Below, piece by piece: positions 18,024-26,900 of a DNA stretch of 64,000 bases (position 1 is its first letter; the number at the start of each line of letters is the position of its first letter). The translations under genes were made by a program, and so were the position numbers. The notes beneath the pieces are model-generated. The model had not been told where the DNA came from. It did not search any database and was given only the letters and a program-made list of their open reading frames with translations. Source of the DNA: NCEH01 sp043195195 (lineage in GTDB: Bacteria; Pseudomonadota; Alphaproteobacteria; Rhizobiales; Xanthobacteraceae); assembly GCF_043195195.1 (NCBI RefSeq), contig NZ_JBAFWT010000005.1, positions 186,001-250,000 of the forward strand. The letters are read 5' to 3'.

Positions 18024-18938
18024 TCAAATGAGGCCGGCCGCGCGGGCGATGGCCATCTGCCCGGCGGCCGCGCAGTCTGGCGGGGCGCGGTCGTGGGGCA
18101 GGGCGAGCAGGTCGGCTGCGGTCGAATAATGCTGCGTGAGCGCGGCATTGGCGATCAAGGTGAACGTCTCCCGGCCGTCGGTGACGCTGGCCAGCTCCGC
18201 ACCGATGAGCAGGCCGGAGAGAAAGTCGGCGCTGTCGGCATCGGCAAGCCGGCCGGTGAGACCGAGGGCGCGGACGGTGAACAGGCGCGATAGCAGGTCT
18301 CCAGGACCATGCAGCTCGCGCGAGGCGGCCACCCCCGCCCGGAAGCCGGCGGGAGAGGGCGCGGCGTCGCCCATCATGCGGCCGAGAATGGTGTGACCCT
18401 TGAGGGCGGCAAAGATCTCGCCGGTCATGAAGGTGGCAAAGCCCGTGACACGTCCGTTTTCCACCAACACCCATTTGGAATGGGTCCCGGGCAAGACGAA
18501 CAGGCCTTCGGCCCGCCCCGTGAGGGCGAGAGCGCCGAACACTTCGGTCTCTTCACCCCGGATCACGTCGGGAGTTATCGGGTCGTCGACCAGCAGGCCG
18601 GGCACGATATGCACCGGGCCGAGGGCGGGGTCCTCGATGGCAAGCGGCATCAGGGCGCGCGCGAGATCCTCGATGCCGGCGGGGCAGGGCACGTAGGGGG
18701 CCTCGGCCCAGCCCTGACGGCTGCCGATCATGCCCGACAGCAGAACGGGCAGGGGCCCGTGCGCGGCGGCCCACGGCCCGGCGATGCGCGAGAGGACGGG
18801 CGCGAACGCGCGGTCCTTCACCGCCATCAGACCTTCCGCCGTCTCGGCGCGCGCGAGGATCTCACCCGCCGCGCCCAGCAGATAGGCGCGGAGAGAGGAA
18901 GTGCCCCAGTCCAGGGTGATCAGGGACGCACGGCTCAC
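18024..18938 (-). CDS. dgoK: 2-dehydro-3-deoxygalactonokinase
   Basis: The protein has 304 residues. It has the DgoK family N-terminus I-T-L-D-W-G-T-S-S-L-R-A-Y and the internal G-M-I-G-S-R-Q-G-W, L-P-G-T-H-S-K-W and F-M-T-G-E segments characteristic of 2-keto-3-deoxygalactonate kinases. It phosphorylates KDGal to KDPGal, the substrate of the aldolase encoded next. The pair defines the lower De Ley-Doudoroff pathway; a matching sugar-acid dehydratase is not in the window. Confidence 0.93.
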   Translation of the reverse strand: MSRASLITLDWGTSSLRAYLLGAAGEILARAETAEGLMAVKDRAFAPVLSRIAGPWAAAHGPLPVLLSGMIGSRQGWAEAPYVPCPAGIEDLARALMPLAIEDPALGPVHIVPGLLVDDPITPDVIRGEETEVFGALALTGRAEGLFVLPGTHSKWVLVENGRVTGFATFMTGEIFAALKGHTILGRMMGDAAPSPAGFRAGVAASRELHGPGDLLSRLFTVRALGLTGRLADADSADFLSGLLIGAELASVTDGRETFTLIANAALTQHYSTAADLLALPHDRAPPDCAAAGQMAIARAAGLI

Positions 18939-18986
18939 GGGCGGGTCTCGCTTCTGGTTGGGGGGCGCAGGCGCGGGGTTCGGGGT

Positions 18987-19796
18987 TCAGTGGTGCAGGA
19001 TCTGGCCCAGGAAGGCGCGCGTGCGCTCGCTCTTGGGATGGGCGAAGAATTCTTCGGGCGCGCCTTCTTCGACGATCTCGCCCTTGTCCATGAAGATCAC
19101 CCGGTCGGCGACCTGGCGGGCGAAGCCCATCTCATGGGTCACGCAGATCATGGTCATGCCGTCCTGGGCGAGCGAGGTCATGGTGTCGAGCACCTCCTTG
19201 ACCATTTCCGGATCCAGGGCGGAGGTGGGCTCGTCAAACAGCATGATCTTGGGGCTCATGCACAGCGCGCGGGCGATGGCGACGCGCTGCTGCTGGCCGC
19301 CGGAGAGCTGGCCGGGATATTTGTTCGCCTGCTCGGGAATGCGCACGCGCTCCAGATATTTCATGGCGATCGCCTCCGCGTCCCTGGGCGCGAGCCCGCG
19401 CACCTTGCGCGGGGCAAGCGTGCAATTCTGCAGCACGGTCAGATGGGGAAACAGGTTGAAGGACTGGAACACCATGCCCACCTCGGCGCGGACCTTGTCG
19501 AGGTTCTTCGATGAGGTGCCGACTTCCACCCCGTCCACCTCGATGCGCCCGCTCTGGTGATGCTCCAAGGCGTTGATGCAGCGGATGAGGGTGGATTTTC
19601 CGGAGCCGGACGGCCCGCAGATGACGATCCGCTCGCCGTGGGTGACGGTGAGATTGACGTTCTTCAGCGCGTGATAGGTGCCGTAGTGCTTCTCCACGGC
19701 TTCCATGCGGATCATGACCGGCGCGGCCTGAGGGGAGGGCGCGGGGCTGAGATCCGGGCTCTGGCCGTGGCTTTGGCCTTCAGTGGCGGCGTTCAT
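18987..19796 (-). CDS. Polar-amino-acid-type ABC importer ATPase
   Basis: The protein has 269 residues with a variable Ser/Pro-rich N-terminus of about 27 residues before the conserved start M-I-R-M-E-A-V-E-K-H-Y-G. Walker A is GPSGSGKST, the signature is LSGGQQQR and Walker B is IMLFDEPTSALDP. The sequence is of the GlnQ/HisP type. It works with the family-3 binding protein (19873) and the two permeases (20775, 21439). Its presence with dgoK and dgoA suggests the importer takes up a sugar acid or amino sugar acid rather than an ordinary amino acid. Confidence 0.93.
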   Translation of the reverse strand: MNAATEGQSHGQSPDLSPAPSPQAAPVMIRMEAVEKHYGTYHALKNVNLTVTHGERIVICGPSGSGKSTLIRCINALEHHQSGRIEVDGVEVGTSSKNLDKVRAEVGMVFQSFNLFPHLTVLQNCTLAPRKVRGLAPRDAEAIAMKYLERVRIPEQANKYPGQLSGGQQQRVAIARALCMSPKIMLFDEPTSALDPEMVKEVLDTMTSLAQDGMTMICVTHEMGFARQVADRVIFMDKGEIVEEGAPEEFFAHPKSERTRAFLGQILHH

Positions 19797-19830
19797 GTCA
19801 GGTCTCCGAAAGGATGCCGGATCTTGGGAC

Positions 19831-19861
19831 GCTGCGGGCGCCCGGCGTCCGCAGCTTTTTT
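19831..19861. repeat. Stem-loop between binding-protein and ATPase genes
   Basis: GCTGCGG (19831-19837) and CCGCAGC (19849-19855) form a 7-bp stem with an 11-base loop. On the + strand it is followed by six T, so it looks like a terminator in that direction, but no + strand gene leads into it. On the operon's own mRNA it sits just 3' of the binding-protein gene, where such stems often protect an abundant upstream message segment. Confidence 0.5.
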
Positions 19862-19872
19862 GGCAAAGACGA

Positions 19873-20688
19873 TCAGAAGGTGGGCATCGCCGGAAGCGGG
19901 GTCTTGAACCACTTCTGGTTGATCGCGTCGAGTTCGCCGTTGTTCTTCACGAAATACAGGAACGTATTGATCCACTGAAGAAAGTCGGTGGAGCCCCGGC
20001 GCACGGTGATGCCGTTGTACTGGCTGCGCAGGACGATCTTGCGCTCGATGCCCATGTCCGGGTTCGCCTCGGCGAGCTGAACGCCGATGAGATTGTTGGC
20101 GCCGAGCAGATCCACCTGACCGGAGATGAACGCCTGGGCGGCGGTGGCATCATCGTCGAAGCGCATGATGGTGGCGCCCTTGGGTACGGCCGCCGTCAGC
20201 GCGGTGTCCTGGGTGGAGGCGCGCGCCACCGCGATCTTCTTGCCGACCGTCTGGTCGAGGCTCCTGATGTCGAGCTTCTTCGGGCCGATGAGCTGGATCT
20301 CGATGGTGGAATAGGGAATTGAGAACTGCACCTGCTTGGCGCGCTCGGGGGTGATGCCGAAGGTCGCCACCAGCACGTCCACCTTATTGGTCAGCAGATA
20401 GGGGATGCGGTTCGGCCCGGTGACTGGAACGATCTCGACTTCGACGCCGAGATACTTGCCCATCAGCTTGGCCACGTCGGCGTCATAGCCTTCCGGCTTG
20501 CCTTCGGTGTTGAGCAGGCCGAACGGCGGCAGGTCCACCAGCATGCCGACCTGGAGCTTCTTCTTCGACAAAATGTCGTCGATGCTCTGGGCGGAGGCGC
20601 CGTGCGGGAGCGCGGTCGCGGCGAGCGCCGCGAGGCCGAGGGCGGCGAAGGCGCGCCGCGTAAGGGTCAGAACGGACGTCAGGGACAT
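19873..20688 (-). CDS. Family-3 solute-binding protein of the sugar-acid ABC importer
   Basis: The protein has 271 residues. A signal peptide ends near A-S-A at 33; its T-R-R-A-F could suit Tat export. The mature part is a type II periplasmic binding protein of the amino-acid class: L-Q-V-G-M-L-V-D-L-P-P-F-G then G-Y-D-A-D-V-A-K near 68 and D-V-L-V-A-T-F-G-I-T-P-E-R near 104. GGAGGAAAG lies directly upstream of the ATG. Upstream, at 20748-20761, is a near copy of the operator found before the LacI gene, so this gene may have its own regulated promoter inside the operon. Confidence 0.92.
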   Translation of the reverse strand: MSLTSVLTLTRRAFAALGLAALAATALPHGASAQSIDDILSKKKLQVGMLVDLPPFGLLNTEGKPEGYDADVAKLMGKYLGVEVEIVPVTGPNRIPYLLTNKVDVLVATFGITPERAKQVQFSIPYSTIEIQLIGPKKLDIRSLDQTVGKKIAVARASTQDTALTAAVPKGATIMRFDDDATAAQAFISGQVDLLGANNLIGVQLAEANPDMGIERKIVLRSQYNGITVRRGSTDFLQWINTFLYFVKNNGELDAINQKWFKTPLPAMPTF

Positions 20689-20747
20689 TTGCTTTCCTCC
20701 GATTGGCCCCTGTGCGGGGCAGGCGCGCCGATGAGGGGCGGCGCGAA

Positions 20748-20761
20748 TTGGATCGATCTAG
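20748..20761. promoter_or_regulatory. Second predicted LacI operator, upstream of the binding-protein gene
   Basis: TTGGATCGATCTAG matches 12 of 14 positions of the perfect palindrome at 23389-23402 and has the same GATCGATC core. It lies in the 86-base gap before the binding-protein gene, together with a GCCCC/GGGGC stem. Two similar sites 2.6 kb apart could also allow looping by a tetrameric LacI-family repressor. Confidence 0.6.
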
Positions 20762-20774
20762 ATGCGTCCGCTCC

Positions 20775-21428
20775 TCAGCGCGAGACGGTTCCGAACTTCT
20801 TTTCCAGATGGCGCGAATAGAGCGAGAGCGGCCAGCACAGGATGAAATAGATCACCGCCACCACGCCGAAGACCAGGAACGGGCGGAAGGTGGCGTTGTT
20901 GACGATCTGCCCGGCGCGGGTGAGTTCGACAAAGCCGATGATGGAGGCGAGCGAGGTGCTCTTCACCAGCAGCACCAGGAAGCCGACCGTGGGCGCCACC
21001 GCGATCTTCGCCGCCTGGGGCAGGATGATGTCCTTCATGCGGGTGAAATAATGCAGGCCCAGCGCGGTGGACGCCTCCCATTGGCCCTTGGGAATGGCCT
21101 GGATGCAGCCGCGCCAAATCTCGCCCAGGAATGCCGCGCCGTTCAGCGTGAGGCCGATGGCCGCCGCCGCCAGGGGATCGATGTTGAGGCCGAGGAACGT
21201 CGCGCCGAAGAACACCAGGAACAGCTGCATGAGCAGCGGGGTGCCCTAGAAAATCTGGATGTAACCGGCGGCGGTCGCCCGCAGCCAGGGCCAGGTCGAG
21301 GTGCGCGCGAACGCCACCAGGAGCCCGCCGGTCGCCCCGCCGACGAAGGCGATCAGCGAGAGCAGCAGCGTCCAGCGCACGGACGAGATGAGGAAGAGCA
21401 GTTCCGCGGAGGTGAATTGACGGATCAT
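20775..21428 (-). pseudogene. ABC importer permease with an in-frame stop codon
   Basis: From the ATG at 21428 (GGAGG upstream) the frame encodes a normal PAAT permease of about 218 residues, but a TAG lies at 21246-21248. It falls in Y-I-Q-I-F-[stop]-G-T-P-L-L-M-Q, where the family normally has Gln. One base change (CAG to TAG) explains it; no frameshift is seen. The rest, including the E-A-S-T-A-L-G-L loop that contacts the ATPase, is intact and well conserved. Either this copy is recently inactivated, or the base is a sequencing error, or the stop is read through. Confidence 0.85.
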
Positions 21429-21438
21429 GGCATCCTCC

Positions 21439-22113
21439 TCAGCGGGCCACATCGGTGGGCGCGAAGACCACCTTGTAGATGATGGCGAAGACCCCTGAGA
21501 ACATCAGCGACATGGCGAGATACATGGCAGTGACCACCAGGTAGATCTCGAATGAGCGGAAGGTCTGGGATTGCAGATTGTTGGCGATGGCGGTTAGTTC
21601 CTCCGCCGAAATCGCCGAGACCACGCTGGAGGTGAGCATCAGCAGGATGAACTGGCTGGTAAGCGCCGGGTAGATCGCCTTCAGCGCCGGGAAGATCACG
21701 ATATAGGAGAACACCTGCATGGGCTTGAGGCCCAGCGCCTTGCCCGCCTCGATCTGGCCCTTGTGGATGGTCTCGATGCCGGCGCGCACGATCTCGGTGG
21801 CATAGGCGCCCACATTGACCACCATGGCGAGGAGCGCGGCCTCGTTGGCGTCGAGCCGCAGGCCGATGCGCGGCAGGCCGAAGAAGATGAGGAAGATCTG
21901 CACCAGGAACGGGGTGTTGCGGATGATCTCCACATAGGTGTCCACGAGCCAGCGCACCGGGCGCGGGCCGGCGGTCTTGCCGAGCGCGCCCGCGACCGCG
22001 ACGATCAACCCGAGCACCATGGCCACGGCCGAGAGCTGGATCGTCAGCCACGCGCCATAAAGCAGGTCCTGCCAGGCGTTGAAGACTTCTCCGAACTGGA
22101 AGACGTAGTTCAT
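21439..22113 (-). CDS. Polar-amino-acid-type ABC importer permease
   Basis: The protein has 224 residues from the ATG at 22113, which overlaps the LacI stop by 4 bases. It has about five transmembrane helices, the family sequence V-E-I-I-R-N-T-P-F-L-V-Q-I-F near 66 and the EAA-like loop I-E-A-G-K-A-L-G-L near 132. It is the intact partner of the interrupted permease at 20775; HisM/GlnP-class importers usually need a pair of permeases or a homodimer, so this one might still suffice alone. Confidence 0.93.
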   Translation of the reverse strand: MNYVFQFGEVFNAWQDLLYGAWLTIQLSAVAMVLGLIVAVAGALGKTAGPRPVRWLVDTYVEIIRNTPFLVQIFLIFFGLPRIGLRLDANEAALLAMVVNVGAYATEIVRAGIETIHKGQIEAGKALGLKPMQVFSYIVIFPALKAIYPALTSQFILLMLTSSVVSAISAEELTAIANNLQSQTFRSFEIYLVVTAMYLAMSLMFSGVFAIIYKVVFAPTDVAR

Positions 22114-23309
22114 GTCCCTGCGCTTCCCTTGAGGGCTTGAGGGGAGGGGCGGCGCGGCCGGCGGGCGGGGGCCGCCAGCGGCATCTCCGGCTTGGCCGCC
22201 GGCGTCCTTGGTGGTGCGTTGAAGCCGGTGCCGCACGACTGGCGGATGATCAGGCGCGGCGGCACGATGATCTGCTCCGGCGGCCGGCTGGGATTTTCGA
22301 TCCGCCGCAACAAAAGCTTGGCGGCCTCCCGCCCCACCACGCGCGGATCGGTGGTGAAGGTGGTCAGCCCGGGGCGATGGAGGCCGGCCTCGGCGACATC
22401 GTCGCAGCCGACCACCGCCACATCGCGGCCGGGCTCGAGCCCGCGTTCGGTCAGCGCCAGCATCACGCCGAACGCGACGATGTCATTGTAGCAAACGAGG
22501 GCAGTGGGCGGGTTCTCCTCCGCGAACAGGTCGCGCGCGGCGGCATAGCCGGAGGACCGGTCGAGCACCGGGCAGGGCACGATGGGGCCGATTTTCAGCT
22601 TGTGCCGGCGCAAGGCGCGGCGGAAGCCGGCGAGGCGCTCGCTCAAGGGCGCGATGCGCCGCACGCCGCCGATGAAGCCGATATGGCGATGGCCGAGGCC
22701 GATCAGATGCTCGGTGACGAGTTCCATGCCGGCGGCATAGTCGGGGCCGACGTAATCCGCCGGAAAGCCCTCCACGCGGCGCTGCGCCAGCACGCAGGGC
22801 AGGCCGCCGCAATGGGCCTCCTCCAGCGCATCGGCCCGCGTCTCTTCGGCCGGTACCAGCACGATGCCGTCAACGCCGTGCTCCTGCATGCGCACCAGAA
22901 CGCGCTTCTGGCGCGCCGCATCCTCCGCCGTATTGGTGATGAAGCCGACGTAGCTTTCCGCGTCCAGCACGTCGTCGATGCCGGCGGTGAATTGGGAGTA
23001 ATTGGGGGTGATGATCTCGCACAAGACAAGGCCGATGGTGCGCGAGGCGCCCGAGCGCAGGTTCGCGGCGCGGCGGTTATAGACATAGCCGAGGTCGGCC
23101 ATGGCCTGATCGACGCGCAGGCGCGTCTCTTCCTTTACCAGCGGGCTCTTGCGCAGCACCAGCGAGACCGTGGCGCGGGAGACGCCGGAATGGGCGGCGA
23201 TGTCGTTGAGCGTGACGCGGTGGGCGAGCGGAAGGGCAGCGCCGCCGGGGGCGGTTTCGCCCGGTGCGCGAGCGGGCGCGGACGCGCCTTTACCTTTCCT
23301 CAGATCCAC
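22110..23309 (-). CDS. LacI-family repressor of the sugar-acid operon
   Basis: The protein has 399 residues from a GTG at 23309 (GGGGAG upstream); starts further upstream would run through the operator. After a low-complexity N-terminus of about 31 residues comes the helix-turn-helix V-T-L-N-D-I-A-A-H-S-G-V-S-R-A-T-V-S-L-V-L and then a periplasmic-binding-protein-like effector domain. The C-terminal 35 residues are Pro/Ala/Arg rich and unusual. It is the first gene of an operon ending with dgoA. Expected effector: the imported sugar acid or a breakdown product such as KDGal. Confidence 0.92.
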   Translation of the reverse strand: MDLRKGKGASAPARAPGETAPGGAALPLAHRVTLNDIAAHSGVSRATVSLVLRKSPLVKEETRLRVDQAMADLGYVYNRRAANLRSGASRTIGLVLCEIITPNYSQFTAGIDDVLDAESYVGFITNTAEDAARQKRVLVRMQEHGVDGIVLVPAEETRADALEEAHCGGLPCVLAQRRVEGFPADYVGPDYAAGMELVTEHLIGLGHRHIGFIGGVRRIAPLSERLAGFRRALRRHKLKIGPIVPCPVLDRSSGYAAARDLFAEENPPTALVCYNDIVAFGVMLALTERGLEPGRDVAVVGCDDVAEAGLHRPGLTTFTTDPRVVGREAAKLLLRRIENPSRPPEQIIVPPRLIIRQSCGTGFNAPPRTPAAKPEMPLAAPARRPRRPSPQALKGSAGT

Positions 23310-23388
23310 GCGGCGTCTCCCCGCCGACGCTATTTCTGCGCTCGGCCAGGGTTCTCTAGGGGAGGCAAAACCGACGGTCAACGAAAAA

Positions 23389-23402
23389 TTAGATCGATCT
23401 AA
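23389..23402. promoter_or_regulatory. Predicted LacI-family operator
   Basis: TTAGATCGATCTAA is a perfect 14-bp palindrome with the central CG typical of LacI/GalR operators. It lies 80 bases upstream of the repressor's start and recurs in near-identical form at 20748-20761 in the same operon. Autorepression of the whole operon is the simplest reading. Confidence 0.7.
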
Positions 23403-23465
23403 ATCCATCTTTCGTCGCGTTTGCGATGCAGCATAGCGCAAGGGATTGGAGGCGCAGGGCACATG

Positions 23466-23488
23466 CCGCCGCGCCTCCGCTGCGGCGG
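23466..23488. terminator. Hairpin at the end of the guanidine operon
   Basis: CCGCCGC (23466-23472) pairs with GCGGCGG (23482-23488), 2 bases after the last gene of the guanidine operon. No T-run follows on the minus strand, so it may be a weak terminator or a 3' protecting stem. The LacI operon on the same strand starts soon after. Confidence 0.35.
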
Positions 23489-23489
23489 G

Positions 23490-23945
23490 TCAGCTTTGCC
23501 GCGATGCGATATAGGCGCGCCACCCGCCGAGCGCGGTAATCTCCTGCGCGCCGGCCACCGCATGGGCCTCGCACAGGAAGCCGGGCACTTGCGTGCCGTC
23601 GTCCAGGGTCATCTTGCCGATCCCGAGTGGCGCCGGAATACGGGCGACGAAAGCGCCGAACGCGGCGGCATCCAGCGCCCAGACCTCCACATCCAGGCCG
23701 GGGCCGGAGAAGCCCGGCTCGCGCACTACGCCGGGCTTTGCGGGTACCGTGTCCGGCAGGACGAACAGGCGATAATCAGGCGCGGTGCGGCAGCGTTTCA
23801 GCAGGGCACCACCGGCGCCGGTGAGTTCGCCGTTGAGCGGCATGCCCGAGAGATGGGCGCCCACCACGGCGATCGGCACGGACTCGCCGGCCGGCGCGCG
23901 GGACTCGAGGCCGCTGAGCGGGATCTCTGACGTCTTGCTGGTCAC
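23490..23945 (-). CDS. Stand-alone allophanate hydrolase C-terminal domain
   Basis: This 151-residue protein begins at a GTG overlapping the carboxylase stop (GTGA). It matches only the C-terminal domain of allophanate hydrolase (AtzF): V-A-V-V-G-A-H-L-S-G-M-P-L-N near residue 26, then G-F-L-C-E at 121-125. The N-terminal amidase domain of about 440 residues is absent and there is no room for it nearby. In the full enzyme the C-domain decarboxylates N-carboxycarbamate made by the amidase domain. The nearest amidase in the window is at 61678. The translational overlap shows it is a real gene, not a remnant. Confidence 0.85.
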   Translation of the reverse strand: MTSKTSEIPLSGLESRAPAGESVPIAVVGAHLSGMPLNGELTGAGGALLKRCRTAPDYRLFVLPDTVPAKPGVVREPGFSGPGLDVEVWALDAAAFGAFVARIPAPLGIGKMTLDDGTQVPGFLCEAHAVAGAQEITALGGWRAYIASRQS

Positions 23946-26900
23946 GTTATGGCCTCCAGAACTGCCACCACATCCCCGGTGCGCACCGTGCGGCCGGGCA
24001 CCATGCGCACGGCGCGCACGCGCCCCGCGGCATGGGCGGTGATAGAGATTTCCATCTTCATGGATTCAATGATGGCGATGGTCTCCCCCGCCGCCACATG
24101 CGCATTCTCTTCCACCAGCACCTTCCAGACATTGCCCGGAACATTGGCGCTGATGCCGAAGCAACCTTCGGGAATGGCCTCCTCCGCGCCGCCCGCGATC
24201 CCCTCGTCGGCCACGAAACTGTCGAGGCCCTGTTCCTTCCAATGGGCGCGCTCCGCGTCGAACGCCGCCTGCTGGCGCGCCTTGAACGCGTTGATCTCGC
24301 CGCTGTTGCGCGCCAGCTCGGCGGCATAATCCGCATAGGAGAATTGCGTCTCCTCGATGCGCAGCGGATAGGCGCCGTGGGGAAAGGCGGCGCGCGCCTC
24401 CATCAGCTCGGCGTGACTGACCGGGAAGAAGCGGATCTGGTCGAAGAAGCGCAGCAGCCAGGGCGTGCCGGGCTTGAACACGGGCGTGGTGCGCCACGTA
24501 TTCCACACCTGGATGGTGCGGCCGAAGAGCTGGTAGCCGCCCGGCCCTTCCATGCCGTAGATGCACATATAGGCGCCGCCGATGCCGACCGCATTTTCCG
24601 GGGTCCAGGTGCGGGCCGGATTGTATTTGGTGGTCACCAGGCGATGACGCGGGTCGATGGGGGTCGCCACCGGCGCGCCGAGATAGACGTCGCCGAGGCC
24701 GAGCACGAGATAGCGCGCATCGAACACCACGTCGCGCACCGCCTGCTCGTTCTTGAGCCCGTTGATGCGGCGGATGAACTCGATGTTGGAAGGACACCAG
24801 GGCGCGTTCGGGCGCACCAGCTCCTGATATTTGCGCATGGCGAGCTGCGCGTCCTCGTCGTTCCACGACAGCGGCAGATGGACGATGCGGCTTGGCACCA
24901 CCACGTCCTCGGCGGCGGGCAAGTTGCGCTCGATTTCGTCCAGTAGCCCGAGCAGCTTTCCGCGCGAGACCTGCGTGCCGTCATAATGAAGCTGGAGCGA
25001 GCGGATGCCGGGGGTGAGGTCGATGAGGCCGGGGATCTTCGCCTCTTCCACCGCCGCCGCCAGCAGATGGGCGCGCAGCCGCAAGGCGATGTCGAGCTTC
25101 ATGTCGCCGAACTCGACCAGCAGATTATCGTCGCCCTGCCGGCGATAGACCACCCGCACCGGCCCGTCGTCGCGCTGGGCAAGGATGGCGGAGGCCGCCT
25201 CCGGCACGGACTTCACGGCCGGTCCCGCGACCGGGTCCTGCGGGCGGGGCAGCGGGTGGAAGCGCACTTTGTCGCCGGGCTTGAGCTGGCCCATCTTCCA
25301 TTGCTCGTCCCGCGCGATCACCGCCGGGCAGACGAAGCCGCCGAGCGAGGGACCGTCCGGGCCGAGGATGATGGGCATGTCGCCGGTGAAGTCGATGGCG
25401 CCCACCGCATAGGCATTGTCGTGCAGATTGGAGGGGTGAAGCCCGGCCTCCCCGCCGTCCGTGCGCGCCCAGCGCGGGGTCGGGCCCATCAGCCGCACGC
25501 CGGTGCGGGCGCTGTTGAAATGCACTTCGTAGGTTGCCGAAAACAGGTCCGCTATGTCTTCGTCCTGGAAGAAGTCGGGCGCGCCGTGGGGACCGTAGAC
25601 CACGCCGATCTCCCACTCCCGCGTCAGCAGCGCGGGCTGCGTCGATACCGTTTCCGGCAGGGGCGGGCGGGTGGCGGGCGGGTTGAGGTGCAGCACGTCG
25701 CCGCCCTTCAGATTGCCGGTGGCATGGCCACCGAACAGGCCGAGGGCGAAGGTGGCGCGCGAGCCCAGCACTTCCGGTGCCGCGAATGCCCCGCGCACGG
25801 CGAGATAGGCGCGCTGTCCGGGACCGGAAATGGCGCCGACGGCGAGCATCTGCCCCGCCTTCACCGCGAACGCCGCATCGTGGGGCACCGGCACCCCATC
25901 GAGGGTCGCCGGCATATGGGCACCGGAAATGGCGACGTCGGCGTCGGTGTGGAAGCGCAGCGTCGGTCCGTTGACGGTCATTTCCAGGGCGACGGCGGTT
26001 TCCTTATTGCCCACCAGCGCATTGGCATAGGCAAACGAGCGCGCGTCCATGGGGCCGGAGGGCGGCACGCCCACGTGCCACAGATGCAGCCGTCCCGGCA
26101 GTTCCTGCAGGCTCGATTGCGCGCCGGGGCTGAGCACCTCGATGCTCTCCGGCCGGAAGGCGAAATCCTTCAGCGCCGTGGTCGCCACCTTGCCGGAGGC
26201 CAGCAGGTCCGACGCCGCAATCGCGCGCAGATAGGCGAGATTGGTCTCGATGCCGCTGATGGAGGTGTCTGCCAGCGCCGCGCGCAAGGCGGCGAGCGCG
26301 GCCGGGCGGTCGGCGCCGGAAACGATCACCTTGGCCAGCATGGGATCGTAATAGGGGGTCACCTCCGTGCCGGTTTCGACCCAGGTATCGACCCGCGCAT
26401 TGGGGCCGAATTTCACCTGCGTCAGCAGGCCGGCGCTGGGCTGGAAATTGGCGTGCGGGATTTCCGCATAGACCCGCACCTCCATGGCCGCGCCCTTGGG
26501 CACCAGCGGAGTTGCGGGAATGATGTCTTCGCCGGCGGCCTGGCGGATCATCCATTCCACGAGGTCGATGCCGAATACCGCCTCGGTGACCGGGTGCTCC
26601 ACCTGAAGACGGGTGTTCACCTCCAGGAAGTAGAAATCCTCCCGTGCCGGATCATAGATGAATTCAACCGTTCCTGCTGAAGCATAAGATACGCTTGTCC
26701 CAAGCTTCACCGCCGCGTCGTGCAGGCGCGCGCGGGTTTGCTCGGAAAGCAAAGGGGCCGGCGTCTCCTCCACGACCTTCTGATTGCGGCGCTGGAGCGA
26801 GCAGTCGCGCTCGCCGAGCGCGATCACCTGGCCCTTGCCGTCGCCGAAGATCTGCACTTCCACATGGCGCGCGTCGGAAACGAAGCGCTCCAGATAGACG

